Part shown: piece after piece, positions 1 to 10,029 of the stretch | How the letters are laid out: the number at the start of each line of letters is the position of its first letter | How positions within the stretch are numbered: the first letter of the stretch is position 1 | NCBI GenBank assembly: GCA_031213475.1 | Contig: JARUPZ010000035.1 | Location: 1,625,699-1,689,698 of the forward strand | Length of the DNA: 64,000 bases | Source of the DNA: Nereocystis luetkeana | Taxonomy: Eukaryota; Sar; Phaeophyceae; Laminariales; Laminariaceae | Direction of reading: 5' to 3' | Made by a program: the position numbers and the translations under genes | Notes under the pieces: model-generated | Seen by the model: the letters and a program-made list of their open reading frames with translations, nothing else | Databases searched by the model: none | Told to the model about the DNA's origin: nothing

Positions 1-612
1 GTTGAACCAAATCCCTGACGACGACTCCGACGTGTAACGCAGCAGCGAAGAGCACGTTGAACAATAACGGTTGTAGCACGCAGCCTTGCCGCAGCCCCTG
101 CGTGACATCAAATCAATCTTGGGAAGCACACATTCAGGGGGATTTTCCCCTGTCGTCCGAGCTCTTCTTGCAACCCGTGCACGGCGAACAACCTATCAAT
201 CGTTGATCGTGCGAGGCGGAAGCCGCGCTGTTCCTCCGGGAGTAATCTCTCGGTCTCGCAGCAGTGTAGTTGCTGAGGCCGGACGACGAGACGAGTTTTA
301 AAGACACTTTGCCTGCATATAGGCAACAAGCGAAGTCCCCCTGTAGTTGTCGCAATCAGTTCCATCCTGATATATATATATTTGTGAAGGACCTCGATGG
401 TCGCATATTTCCATTCCTGGGGGACTTTCTCCTGTTACCCAAACGTTGACAAGGATGTCGTGAAAGCAATGCGCGAATGCATGCGGGCTGGTCGATCTTT
501 TTAGGGAGTTCGGCCGGGAGGCTATCTGGCCCAACAGCTTTCCAATTTGACATGCCCTCAAATACTTTCGTCACCTCGTCCATGTATGTATGGTTCATCT
601 CCGAGTGACAGT
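1..612 (-). pseudogene. Non-LTR retrotransposon reverse transcriptase fragment (RTE/Jockey-like), broken
   Basis: The minus strand carries conserved blocks of a LINE-type reverse transcriptase in the right order but in different frames. They are NWKAVGPDSLPAEL near 505-560, DCDNYRGTSLVAY near 310-360, LLPEEQRGFRLARSTID near 190-255 and GLRQGCVLQPLLFN near 40-95. These correspond to the fingers and early palm of the polymerase, which copies the element's RNA at a nicked target. The catalytic YADD block would lie beyond the left edge of the window. At least two frameshifts separate the blocks, so this is a dead copy. Its upstream end abuts a MITE at 613. The fragment at 5,345-6,480 has later domains of a similar polymerase and may be the same family; that link is inferred. 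Confidence 0.75.
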
Positions 613-709
613 TTAACCCTTTTAGAACCGCAGTCCCGTTTTGGGGACAAACCACTCAAATTTCAAGTAGTTTGTCCCCACAGCAGGACTGCGGTTCTAA
701 ATGGGTTAA
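613..709. mobile_element. MITE family F2, copy a (TTAACCC...GGGTTAA)
   Basis: A 97-bp near-palindrome starts TTAACCCTTTTAGAACCGCA and ends with the inverse, with an inner stem built on CAGTCCCG and GGGGACAAAC. Four related copies lie near 1,897, 8,050, 9,804 and 25,981. There is no coding capacity. The shape is that of a small non-autonomous DNA transposon or foldback element. Confidence 0.75.
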
Positions 710-1890
710 ATAATAAGTGGTCGAGGGGGCAAGAGGTCAATGATGGTGGGATCGATTTTCAGCGATTTCGTGTTCCAAGAGTTCGTGGTAGGACCCCGAC
801 CAGAGAGCCACCCCACGGCAGTATAGGGGTTCACCAGACGTTCCTGAGCCCCCCCCACACTAGGAGCTCAATATCTCACCCGATACAATACTTACTTGGA
901 AGAAATTTGTTCGCGGCACGCAACCGGCAACTTGTATGCGCTATTATATTAATAGTAGTCCTGAAACGATTATACGAGTAAAATGTTCTCCGTAACTAAC
1001 TGCTGGTTCCTCACTTACTTACTTGGGGAACTCAATCGGTCAGAAAACTTTCGCACCTATAGAGTGCAACCCCTATTTACCGTGGGGTGACTCACCATCG
1101 TTCACGAATTCTCGCACCTTATCCCGCAACAGCATACCGCCGCTCGGCCCGAACGAACTGCTCGCTCCTCGCTTTATTATTAGTCCCTTCCAATCCCACC
1201 GCACGTACTCTTCAGGTGCTCGTAGGATCCCCTCTTCTGGTCGCTATTCGCTATAATAATAGGAGGGTCTTGTGGTTTCGGCGAGATAATCTTCAAAATA
1301 TGGATGCAGTCCTTCGGCGATCACTTCTGCAGGTTCGCACACGCAGATCTCAAAGTGTCTCCCACGCGGTTCTATCCCGCACGCAAGAATTGTCGCGCGT
1401 CCTCCCTCGCTGTCGATGCTACCTGTATGTAGCATGAAAGCCGCCTAAAAGGCCCTAGGTTTTAGCGGACTCACCCTATATCCGTGTCTGTGCGGCGAGG
1501 TGAAGAGGGCGGTACCTTTTTTTCGACCGCATCAATACGTGGTGAAACACACCCACATCAACCATATTCCAGACGTATCACGGGGCTGGATGATGATAAG
1601 CTGATTGAGAATGGAAACGACCCTCGCGACAACTCTTTTTGACGACAATTCTTTTCATCTGGCATGAAAAGCTGCCTGTTGAACTCTCGGTGTTTTTGAG
1701 GCTTTCGTATTTGTCTCTTGGGGGCAAAGTTTTTTTTTTCTTTCGCGCCCCGGAGAGCGAGAGGAAACCCCTGTCCACACTTATTTCTCAAGTGACTACG
1801 AGTACTGAGGAGTCGGGGCCTTGCTACGTACCAGGTATACAACAAGAAGTTGTGGTCTGGGTCGGCCTTAGCTGGGGGTGCCTTAGCTGG
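710..1890. other. No recognised gene
   Basis: Only short open frames without recognisable domains are present. One TACCAGGTA 9-mer lies at 1829-1837 and one TATTAATA 8-mer at 947-954. Confidence 0.4.
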
Positions 1891-1896
1891 GGGTGC

Positions 1897-1986
1897 AGGC
1901 TGGACCCCAGTCCCGTTTTTGGGACAATTCACTTGGAATTAGACTGGTTTGTCCACAAATCGGGACTGCGGTACTAAAGGGGTTAA
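1897..1986. mobile_element. MITE family F2, copy b (diverged)
   Basis: This copy has the family core CCCAGTCCCG...GGGACAATTC, the inverse TTTGTCCAC...CGGGACTGCGGT, and the GGGGTTAA terminus. The left end is eroded, so the left boundary is approximate. Confidence 0.6.
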
Positions 1987-2336
1987 CATAGTATGGCGTA
2001 TGTACTCTATTAATAGGTCGACGTGTGGGCTTGACGGGTTATTTTTAATAGGATGTGCAGTCGATCTCTGCTTACTACAATGGTCATTCTGGGTGGTGCC
2101 GTGTTGTTTGTATGCGATACTCCACCCTTACGCGTCCTGAAAAACGTGTTGTAACGAGAGCGCTGATTCAGGGTATCTGAAACGGATGCTGGCTGCCTGG
2201 GCTGAGGTCTTAAGTCATTGTCACAAGGCAACACATGTAGGGTTCTCCAATAGTTGGTAGGAGTGGCAGCTGGGGACCCCAGGTTACCACTCAGAGATGC
2301 ATAACCCAAAAAGAGAACACAAAGACGAGACATCAA

Positions 2337-2720
2337 TGACCAACCGAAGAGGCCGTGTTGGTTCTTTTCCGTTTAGTTCTCGTGGTTTTCGATTTTATTT
2401 ATCCAGTGTTTCAACCGAAGAGGCCGTGTTGGTTTTTTTCCGTTTAGTTCTCGTGGTTCTCGATTTTATTTATCTAGTGTTTCTGCTTGCTTTTGGTGTG
2501 TCGTGTTTCAACCGAAGAGGCCGTGTTGGTTCTTTTCCGTTTAGTTCTCGTGGTTTTCGATTTTATTTATCTAGTGTTTCTGCTTGCTTTTGGTGTGTTG
2601 TGTTTTAACCGAAGAGGCCGTGTTGGTTCTTTTCCGTTTAGTTCTCGTGGTTTTCGATTTTAGTTTTGCGTTTGCTTTTCGCCTTGCCTTGTAGGCTAGC
2701 TTATGGTTTTAACCGAGGAG
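2337..2720. repeat. Minisatellite, about 70-100-bp unit
   Basis: Four close units and one diverged unit begin with ACCGAAGAGGCCGTGTTGGT. The units differ by an extra segment containing TGCTTGCTTTTGGTGTG, giving alternating lengths of about 70 and 99 bp. The last unit (ACCGAGGAGGCGGAGTTG) is diverged. An open frame crosses it but its protein is just repeat translation. Confidence 0.85.
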
Positions 2721-2729
2721 GCGGAGTTG

Positions 2730-3235
2730 CCTTCTCTGTTGTGTTCGATTTTCGTTGAATTGTTGAGGACGCAATAGAAGCGATTTATATGCTTAGGCGT
2801 TAGGGGACACTGCGCTTATTTCATCGCTGAATGAGCGTGGGGGGACTTTAGCCATGGAATAGTGGTCGGGCAACCAAACACGCAGTGAAAAAGCAAGGGT
2901 GGGGGTTTTTCTCAGGGATTTCCCACTGATGGCCTTTGCGATTTCGGTTTGGTTGTTTATCCCTGAGGCCGTTATTTGTGTTAAAGGGCTTTGCGGCTCT
3001 TTAAACTTGGTTATAGTCACAAGATTGCGATAGCATAATGCTCATTCCGTCATTCGCATTATGCTAGGGGGCATGTTACGGTTCGGTTGACCGTTTCAGG
3101 AGTTATGATGACATAGAGGCGTTTTCATATTGTAGCTCCGTATATCAGTATACATGTCACGTACGTACGTAACGTACAAGTACATCCAGTAGTAGTGAAT
3201 ACACTCTATCATCACGAGAGAAGCAGTCACTGTAG
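2730..3235. other. No recognised gene
   Basis: No conserved coding pattern or match to the other repeats of the window was seen. A CGTA-rich stretch lies near 3,155-3,180. Confidence 0.4.
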
Positions 3236-3239
3236 TAGT

Positions 3240-3864
3240 TTGTTCTTTCCTGGTATTGTTTTTCACGCGGCAGAATAGTATCTACCGGTACTTGGTATTA
3301 ACGTCGTCACTGGTCTTTGTAGTTTAACGAGTTGTATACCCTTCATGGGGAATAACCCACCACGCAATTATCAGGGACGTGGTATCATAACTACAGTGCT
3401 GCTGCACCTTTTTGTGTCAGACAGTCCAGGAAGAGATGGCGATCGTTGATATTCGTGTGGTAGTAAGGTTCGATTGCTCCTTTTTCACTGCATATCCGCG
3501 AGTCTTCACTCTGACAGCACTCCAGATAGCAGGCAGGTGTGTTCCTCTTTCGTTTTCACGACTACCGTGCGTTTCGTACGGGGTGCAGGCAGCATTTCAG
3601 ACAGTATCCGCTGTAGTCAGCAGCCACGAGTTGGTTAGTGGTGGGAACGGGGGTACTCTATGTTATAGTTGAGAGGATATACCCGCGGCCATGTTAGTTC
3701 AGTTTGCACATTGGTTTTAGCTCGTGTCCGCTTTCTTCGTCTCGTGTATTTTGAGGCAGCCGAATTTTCGGGGGGGTTTTTTTCGAATCTTCCTAAGGCT
3801 CCAGCACATTTATTTGTGTGACCACGGACTCCTTCGTCAGAGAGTTAACGTGAGAACAACAACG

Positions 3865-3913
<49 letters not shown>

Positions 3914-3914
3914 C
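3240..3914 (+). mobile_element. Retroposon family RP1 ending in (AAC)n
   Basis: This is the longest of four copies. Its left part matches 20,713-20,930 and its right part matches 25,525-25,950. A reversed tail is at 27,237-27,345. All three preserved 3' ends run through a segment with GTGTGACCACGGACTCC into an (AAC)n tract, here 3,855-3,914. Variable 5' truncation with a constant simple-repeat 3' end is the hallmark of target-primed retroposons. It has no long open frame, so it depends on another element's enzymes. Boundaries on the left are approximate. Confidence 0.7.
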
Positions 3915-3929
3915 TGCAGTATCATACAC

Positions 3930-4425
3930 CTGGTACATACAAACCTGGCACACAGCAAGAAGTATCATACTATTAATATTAATACTCACTCGTAGTTGGG
4001 ACTTGAGGCGCGGATTTGCTCGTAATTACGACATAATTTACATTCAGAATTAATGTTGTCCGTTTGACACAAAACTTGACATAATTTGTCAACTTATTTA
4101 ACCAAATTGCCGACTTTGACCAAATTTGTCAACTTTAGTAAAATATTTCAGATTGGGGGATACAAAACAGCGGTTCCATTCAACTCGGAGCCCTTCGACT
4201 GACTTTTTGTTCCGGGGCGGCAAAAAACAAAAAATCAAATTACACCCCATCCATCCATGGAGATAGAGCTCTGTTCTGTCAAGGAGTTCGAACGTATTAT
4301 ATTCGTAGGTAGAGAGGCGTATTACTTTGTCAGTTATATACTAGTTCAGAGTACGTACGCTTGTTTCCGGACAATATACATACCTGGTATACTGGTATAA
4401 TAAAAGAATACCGGTAGCATCGGCG
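3930..4425. other. No recognised gene; AT-rich with short direct repeats
   Basis: Near 4,060-4,140 there are several short repeats of the type TTGACATAATTT and CCAAATTTGTCAAC. Two overlapping TATTAATA motifs lie at 3,971-3,984 and one TACCTGGTA at 4,381-4,389. No domain was recognised. Confidence 0.4.
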
Positions 4426-4429
4426 TCTA

Positions 4430-4785
4430 CGGTGGCTTGGTAGGTGGTCCGCGTGCCGCGTGCCGCGTGCCCATCAAGATCAATTCGTGGGTTCAAGTCT
4501 CACGGAGTGCATGTATGTGTGCTCGTAGGGACTTTTCTCCCATAAGAAAAAATGATTAGCGGAAAGCGCGAGAGCGTGAGTCAGCTATACATTCGATGAA
4601 CATCGACGAGCAGTGGGAATGCTGAACCCTATATAATATGCGCGACAGAAAGTACAGGCACGTACCGGGGGGGAGAAGGGACGACACCTCTGACCACGGC
4701 TTGTCCAGAAGATCGCCGAGGGTAAAACCTCCTACGAGCTAGGCTGGTAAGTAAAAGTAATGTTGAAAATAAAAATAAAAAAATC
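4430..4785 (+). mobile_element. tRNA-derived SINE family S1
   Basis: The head has a polymerase III box A-like GGTGGCTTGGTAGGTGG followed by box B-like GGGTTCAAGTCTC. The body contains GATTAGCGGAAAGCGCGAGA and GACGACACCTCTGACCACGG, and the tail is A-rich (AAAATAAAAATAAAAAAAT). A second copy at 10,030-10,440 lacks the head, and a third lies in reverse at 46,410-46,690. No acceptor stem can be formed at the ends, so this is a SINE, not a tRNA gene. Confidence 0.75.
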
Positions 4786-4819
4786 GTACAGCAGTAGCGC
4801 GCAGATGTGAAAGGTCTTA

Positions 4820-5225
4820 GTCCGTTGGGCTTAAGGTAAAAGGTTAACCAATCGCCTATCCAATCTAAGCCTTATAACACTCTCCCCCCCTGGAACGGAG
4901 CGGATATACGGGTCGGCGCGTGACACCAACACGCGGTTCCAATTTCTGGGGATCCAGAAGTATTTTTCAGATTCTTGACATACATGAGGAAACTCACTTT
5001 TCTTTTAAAAGCGATTTCATGTTGGACGTGAGATTCGAACTCACGACCAACTGCCCATGTCTTGCCGTCGTTGGGCTATTACGGGGGACCATAGTTAATA
5101 GGACCTATGGTATACATAAAAACCTATATATTTAACCATTTTCACCAACAATATTTGGTCCTATTAATTATGGGCCCCCGTAATAATAAAGGTGAAAGGT
5201 TAACCAGTCGCCTACCCAATCTAAG
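4820..5225 (-). mobile_element. tRNA-derived SINE family S2, reversed pieces interrupted by a MITE
   Basis: Read on the minus strand, 5,225 to 5,184 has the S2 head (ATGAGGCTTAGATTGGGTAG, then CGACTGGTTAACCTTTCACC). The sequence resumes after the MITE at 5,078 with the box A-like TAGCCCAACGACGGCAAG and box B-like GAGTTCGAATCTC. A further reversed head lies at 4,820-4,895. Related plus-strand copies are at 7,713, 7,976 and 37,697. The intervening 4,900-5,015 was not recognised. Confidence 0.6.
5079..5183 (+). mobile_element. MITE family M, copy 1
   Basis: A 105-bp element begins TTACGGGGGACCATAGTTAA and ends with the inverse GGGCCCCCGTAA, flanked by TA on both sides. Its outer arms pair through TAATAGGACC and GGTCCTATTA, and the centre is asymmetric, which lets copies be oriented. 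It lies inside a reversed S2 SINE between the head and the internal promoter boxes. TA duplication and short length fit a Tc1/mariner-type MITE. Confidence 0.85.
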
Positions 5226-5296
5226 CCTCATAACAACAACACCAAATTGGCGTTTGCCAACATAGGACGCCCGCTGCTGTAGAGCTTACTACTGCA

Positions 5297-5333
5297 CAGA
5301 TTGGGTAGTAGGTAATCGGTTAACCTTTCACCA
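5297..5333 (+). mobile_element. S2 SINE head fragment
   Basis: GATTGGGTAGTAGGTAATCG followed by GTTAACCTTTCACC repeats the S2 head in the opposite orientation to the copy just upstream. It abuts the LINE remnant that follows. Confidence 0.4.
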
Positions 5334-5344
5334 GTGCCCCAATG

Positions 5345-6480
5345 GACTATTACTAATAATAAGACCTTAACAAAATGTCGTCTGTCGGCACAGGATGACG
5401 CAGGGATTGTCTCGAAGTCGGCTGAAGGGCTCGCGAAAATGATGACTGTCATGGTGACTGTCTTCGAGGCAGTAGGCCTCACAGTGTCGGAAAAGAAGAC
5501 AGAGACAATGCTCCTACAAACACCAGACCAGACAACCCTCGCACCACCGCTCGTCATCGAGGCAGAGGTATAAATAAGCAGACAACCCAGTTCTTATACC
5601 TCACCTACTACTAGGCGGCATTATCCACGAAAACGCTGACCTCTCGCTCGAAATCGACCGACGGATCCGCCTCATGCGAGCATGACTCAAACGGTTCGGC
5701 CCGGAGTTGTATGATAGGACGACCGCCCCCCTTATCATAAAAGTCCGAATGCTGAAGGCCGAGGTGATTGAGACCCTGCTGTACGGGTGTGTGACGTGGA
5801 CCCTCAGAGCGGAACACTTTTCCAAGCTTCGAACGGCTCACCACCAAGTCCTGCTGCGAGTCATTGGCTTCCAGCGCCGACTTCGTACTGACCATGCAAC
5901 CGTCTCGTACGCGAAGGTCCTCAAGATGACACGTTGCGAGAGCATCGAAACGACCATTCGTAAACGGCGGCTCTTCTTTGCGGGGGGCGTGGCACGGCAA
6001 AGCAAGGAGCGATTACCCAGTCGGGTAATGTTCGGGACGATGGCCGGTTGGGGAGAACCCGAGACCAGGCGGACAGTTTAAGACTTGGCATAGATGCATA
6101 GTCGAAGACCTTAGAGAGTTCCGAGCCACCGAAGGGTCAACGGAAGTTGCCCCCCTGGTGTTTGGAGTTGAGACCGCGTTGTGGTCCACTGCAGCCAGAA
6201 GGCGGGAAAGTGGTACCGGGGGATCCTTGGAGCAGCCGAATGGTTCATGGTGAGGTGGCACGAGGCTGAGGCTGAGATGAGTAGGCAGCGCAGCGCATTC
6301 GCCGTGGATGGTGCCCAAGGGAACGGGGGGGGAGGGGGCAACAGGAGAAGTGGCAGAACACCCGACCAAGGGAATGCGGAGAGGGGGGGGGGAAGGAGGA
6401 GTAGAAGGGAAACTGCGGTGAACGAAAGTAGGAAGGAGGTGGCAGACAGGGTAGCAAGGCACCAGGCCGGCTAGGAAGTA
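5345..6480 (+). pseudogene. LINE reverse transcriptase C-terminal half, broken
   Basis: The frame at 5,334-5,573 has AQDDAGIVSKSAEGLAKMM, the active-site block of a non-LTR reverse transcriptase with Y-A-D-D degraded to A-Q-D-D, followed by GLTVSEKKTETM. After an 11-bp insertion near 5,600 and a stop near 5,684, the frame at 5,707-6,081 gives the thumb and connection region (LLYGCVTWTLRAEHF, then IRKRRLFFAGGVARQSKERL). A shifted frame to about 6,300 carries the C-terminus (YRGILGAAEWFMVRWHEAEAE). No endonuclease domain is present, as expected for a 5'-truncated insertion. It is non-functional. The family is RTE-like by motif order; the exact clade is not determined. Confidence 0.8.
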
Positions 6481-6560
6481 GAACATGACCATACTACTAG
6501 TGCCACCAACTGATGCAGCTGGTTCGAACGTGGTCTTCCCTTGTCTTTTATCTGTTTGTT
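6400..6560 (+). repeat. LINE 3' tail, first copy
   Basis: The segment with GACAGGGTAGCAAGGCACCA and the following CTACTAGTGCCACCAACTG recurs diverged at 6,717-6,850. The duplicated tail suggests that a second, more truncated insertion lies directly downstream. Confidence 0.55.
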
Positions 6561-6716
6561 TTGTTTTTTCTTTCTTACGCTGATTCTCCGTGATTTTCAT
6601 TTTATTTCTTTCTATTTCCTTTTTTCGATTGATAAGCCGTATGGAAGGAGTCGTGTGGCGTGGGTTGATGACGAACCTGCTCTGCTTGTTTCGTATTGGG
6701 CTGGGCATAGTTGACG

Positions 6717-6850
6717 AACGCAGGGCGGAGACGGCAGTCTGGGTAGCAAGGTACCAGGCGGGTTAGCAGGGAGAACCTGGCTATACTACGCGTACCACAA
6801 ACTGCTGCCGGTACCTGGAGGGTGCTTCGGGCTCTGGTCTGCCTGTTATT
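6717..6850 (+). repeat. LINE 3' tail, second copy
   Basis: This is a diverged repeat of 6,400-6,560, recognisable through GGGTAGCAAGGTACCAGGCG and CTACGCGTACCACAAACTGC. It probably represents a separate short insertion of the same LINE family. Confidence 0.5.
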
Positions 6851-6859
6851 TTACCTTGT

Positions 6860-7200
6860 CATTTTCCCCTTGGTTCTTCGTCTTACTCTGTTTACAAGTA
6901 TTAATAGTGGTGCTTTTGTTCTTTAGTTCTTTTTTTCCCAGCTCATTATTTTTCAAGTGTGTGCCACCTCGCTTGCGAGGGGGGGGCACGACAGTTTGTT
7001 TCTTCTATTTTTCTTTCATTTTCTTTTATTTCCTCTTCTTCTGATTTGTCTTCTTTGTTTTTATTTTCTCTTGGATTGTTTCCCTTCGTTTCTCTATTTC
7101 ATAGAATGTGTAAGCCGTACCTGTCGTATCTAGTATTATGACATGGCATTTCATTGCCCACTGCTGCTGTGCATACTGCATACGTGGCAACGTAGTATCT
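6860..7200. other. No recognised gene; T-rich
   Basis: Pyrimidine-rich tract with runs of TTTC and TTC and no recognisable coding content. Confidence 0.35.
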
Positions 7201-7212
7201 CTGTGGCGTAGC

Positions 7213-7320
7213 TTTGTGACCACAGAACTTGTATCTATTCTAGGATTGAAGAATCGGCACGGACACTGGTTGTGCTGGATGTCGACGGATAGAAAGAACG
7301 GTTTAATGTGAAGAACACAC
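7213..7320 (+). repeat. Interspersed repeat RP4, copy 1
   Basis: It contains CACGGACACTGGTTGTGCTG and AGAAAGAACGGTTTAATGTG. Related copies are at 21,721-21,823 (same orientation) and 61,935-62,040 (reversed). Downstream, 7,330-7,372 has a box B-like TGAGTTCGATCTCAC, so it may belong to a tRNA-derived SINE. Confidence 0.6.
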
Positions 7321-7712
7321 ACACACACGGATCGTTGGTTGTGAGTTCGATCTCACGTCCACCATGAAAGAAACCGCTTTGTAAAGAAGAACGAATTTTC
7401 CCATGTACCAGGTATGTCATGAATCTGATTCGTACAGCACTCTTGAAACTTCCTGGATCCCCCGAGATTTCTCCGGACACGGCCTGTGTATACGGCCCCA
7501 TACGAAGGCGATTGACGCGTTCTGCGACAGAGGTGGCACATTTCCGCTGAAAGGTTTTCTGAATGGCGGGGTTCCTTGACCCAGACTCGCCGGAATGCCG
7601 TTCTTGTTTCGAAAAATGACGTTTTCGTATACTCGGGCCATGGGATTATTCATCATCACAGGATGCAATTAGGTTTTTGCTGGCGTCAGTTTTCGGGTGA
7701 GGTATGGAGCGG

Positions 7713-8049
7713 ATTACCTTTGGCTGGGTAATCGATCGATCTTTTACCCCTATAGCTCAGTAGGTAACACCTTCACATTTTGACGTCGTCCAGGTCACGG
7801 GTTCGAACCTCACTTCGAACGTTTCTTTTACAGAAACGCTTGCGCGTGCACACCTAAAAAACATATGTCCCTGGTTCCCCAGGAGGTAATGAAACGAAGC
7901 GGGTAGGTCAGCGTACGGACGCATGTATACGGTCCCGACGCCCCAAAGACCCCGCCGTTCAGAGGGGGGGAGAGTGTTATAAGGATTACCCCGGGCTGGG
8001 TAATCGATCGGTCTTTTACCCCTATAGCTCAGTAGGTAACACCTTCACA
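7713..8049 (+). mobile_element. tRNA-derived SINE S2, full head plus second partial copy
   Basis: The head GGATTACCTTTGGCTGGGTA leads to box A-like CTATAGCTCAGTAGGTAAC and box B-like CACGGGTTCGAACCTCAC near 7,798-7,815. From about 7,976 the head and box A repeat and then break at 8,049, where the F2 MITE begins. A G-run (GAGGGGGGGAGAGTG) marks the junction between copies. Confidence 0.65.
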
Positions 8050-8147
8050 TTAACCCCTTTAGCACCGCACTCCCATATGTCGGGACAATTCACTCTAATT
8101 ATAAGTAGTTTGTCCCCAAAACGGGACTGGGGTCCTAAGAGGGTTAA
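8050..8147. mobile_element. MITE family F2, copy c
   Basis: TTAACCCCTTTAGCACCGCA to GGGTTAA with the inner CCCATATGTCGGGACAATTC stem side. It interrupts an S2 SINE immediately after CACCTTCACA, so it is the youngest of the three stacked insertions here. Confidence 0.8.
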
Positions 8148-8199
8148 GTGAGGAGCCTCAGAAAAATGAGGGTGAACCTCTATCGTAGAGCCCCTCTAT

Positions 8200-8640
8200 C
8201 TTCCCCGTTGTTCTGAAGGGGGGAAGAGTACTACAAAAGGCTTAGATTGGGCAGTGCGCGAATTGGTCAACCTCCAGGAGGAGCCCAACGGACCAAGACC
8301 TAAACAACACGAGAAAGCCAGCTTATGTTCGTATGTACACGACGCACGACCCACCTCAAATTCGACTCTTCAAATGTTAATGATTTTACTTTTTGCGTCA
8401 GCCAACGACCCGATCCGAAACGACCGATCCCCGTACAGCTACAGCAAGCAGCACGCTTTTTTTTTATATTGTCTACAGAACGTTCATAAATTTTATAAAA
8501 TTGGGAAATACATCACTAGTTACTGCTGTGAGTTCGACTGATTGAATATTGTGATACTCAACCTTGATTTTTATGAACAGGACCTAGGTAGGCATCGATA
8601 GCCGGCACACACAGGCGGCCTGCTCCAATTCCCACCTTTT
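8200..8640. other. No recognised gene
   Basis: One open frame of 95 codons on the plus strand has no recognisable motif. Nothing else was seen. Confidence 0.35.
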
Positions 8641-8644
8641 TGTG

Positions 8645-8760
8645 AGGGGGCCGGGGGGGGGGGGGGAGGGAGGACGAGGAGGGGTCGGGGGGGGAGGGGG
8701 GGGTACTCGATAGGAGAGATGTACTCGATCTCTCGGGGAGGGGGGGCGGGGGGTGTACTC
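8645..8760. repeat. G-rich low-complexity tract
   Basis: Successive runs of 8 to 14 G separated by A, GA or CGA on the plus strand. Several G runs in close succession could form G-quadruplexes. Proline-rich minus-strand frames across it are artefacts of composition. Confidence 0.8.
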
Positions 8761-8774
8761 GATAGGAGTATATG

Positions 8775-8783
8775 TACCTGGTA
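8775..8783. repeat. TACCTGGTA scar with empty-site evidence
   Basis: Here the RP5 repeat reads ATGTACCTGGTACTCACTAT, while its relative at 44,843 reads GTGTACTCATTAT. The difference is 7 bp at a TA. Confidence 0.7.
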
Positions 8784-8990
8784 CTCACTATCATGCATGG
8801 CCGTAGTCGTATGACCACAGACGCTCGCATCCCTACAATGCCGGGACGGAGCATGTCGGGTTTTCGCCGACCAGGCAGACATTGCTGGCACCAAGCTTCT
8901 GCGAAGCGCCGCGAGGTGTCTGCCCGGCGAGTCGCATGAAGGGTGAGCTGCATCCTACCAAGAACCGCTTGTGTAAAGAGGACTTGCACA
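8784..8990 (+). repeat. Interspersed repeat RP5, copy 1
   Basis: This matches 44,843-45,050 through GCATGGCCGTAGTCGT, CTCGCATCCCTAC, ATGCCGGGACGG and GGCGAGTCGCATG. No coding function was recognised, and the two copies differ by short indels. Confidence 0.75.
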
Positions 8991-8994
8991 TACA

Positions 8995-9300
8995 TACATA
9001 CATGGATGGCAGCTTGAATGGACTAATTTATGTGCCGGTGTGGCCACGTCTAGAGGCAATAATGGGGGTACTATGCAACCGCCTCGTGGGTGCCTTAACC
9101 CGGAACACCAGGTGGTGCGATCATTCCCCTCGTGCGGTGTAAAGGTTCTCCACCCCGCAAAAAAATAACTCGATCGCCGGCTGTGACCGACCGCCGAAAA
9201 AAAAAAACGGTCCCCTGGTCGTCTAGCTCCCGTAGCGAACGGCATGTTTTACAGTGTCCTAGCCAATCAACGCCTACCCAACCTATACACTCCGATGTAC
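8995..9300. other. No recognised gene
   Basis: Unrecognised sequence between RP5 and a G-rich tract, with a TACCAGGTA 9-mer at its right edge (9,298-9,306). Confidence 0.35.
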
Positions 9301-9311
9301 CAGGTATAATA

Positions 9312-9460
9312 TATGGGGGGGGGGGAGAGGGGGGGGGGCGGGGGGGGCGGGGGAGGGGGGAGGGGAGAGGGGAGGGGGGGAGCGGGGGCGGGGGAGGGTA
9401 GGGGCAGGGGTAGGGGGGGGGGGGGAAGGGGGGGGGGGTGAGGAAGAGGGGGGCGAGGGG
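9312..9460. repeat. G-rich low-complexity tract
   Basis: About 150 bp almost purely of G with A, C or T interruptions, in runs of 4 to 13 G. It has strong G-quadruplex potential. Open frames read through it encode only Gly/Arg or Pro-rich strings. Confidence 0.85.
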
Positions 9461-9803
9461 CGGACTCATTTGTTGCTTTTCCTTACTCAGTCGTCTGACC
9501 ATTGACCACGCATCCCTTTCGAGACGGAGCACCGTTCCTACTCCAAATAGAGACACCTCGCCAACAGTTGGGCGCTCATCACGTCGTTGCCATGTATTAC
9601 CTACAAGTGTTCTTGTTGTTGTTGTTGTTGTAAATCTTATCCCCTTTCCCGTTTCACCACCTAACCTGTCTGTGTGCCCACCATCTCTATGTCTCTCACG
9701 AACGGGCAGTAGGACAGCGATCGTGCTGGGTTGACGAGAAATACCGGAGTATCGGTATTTCTATATCGGTTTTGTTGTGTAGTTTCGATATGCCTCACTC
9801 GAC

Positions 9804-9896
9804 CCTTTTAGCCCTGCGGTCCCGTTTTGAGGACGAAACCGCTTGGAATTTGAGTGGTGTGCCCCCCCAAACGGGACTCCAGTCCTGAAAGGGTTT
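9804..9896. mobile_element. MITE family F2, copy d (diverged)
   Basis: It runs from GACCCTTTTAGCCCTGCGGT to ACGGGACTCCAGTCCTGAAA and GGGTTT. The stem pattern of the family is kept but the terminal TTAA sequences are eroded. Confidence 0.65.
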
Positions 9897-10029
9897 TTAC
9901 ACGTAACAGACGCCGTTTTACGGTGTTTCCGGTGCTATGCGGTACCGATACGGTGTCGGGTATCCCCATCACTGACAGAGTTACACACGTTCGTTAGCGA
10001 TGGGTATCGCAATTGCATTGATTTTTTCT

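Larger units (their letters stand above)
7520..8189 (+). mobile_element. TIR element family F3, split by nested insertions
   Basis: The left end TTCTGCGACAGAGGTGGCAC pairs with the right end GGTGAACCTCTATCGTAGA. The left half stops at about 7,709 (GAGGTATGGAGC) and resumes at about 8,149 (GAGGAGCCTCAG). The copy at 48,465-48,691 is uninterrupted over the same junction. The inserted material is S2 SINE sequence, itself carrying an F2 MITE, so three insertion layers are stacked. Confidence 0.65.

Noticed and set aside
7740-7825. tRNA gene suggested by box A and box B
   Set aside because: No acceptor stem pairs at the ends and the same segment is dispersed as partial copies, so it is part of a SINE.
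9095-9556. 153-codon proline-rich frame on the minus strand
   Set aside because: It is produced by the G-rich tract on the opposite strand.
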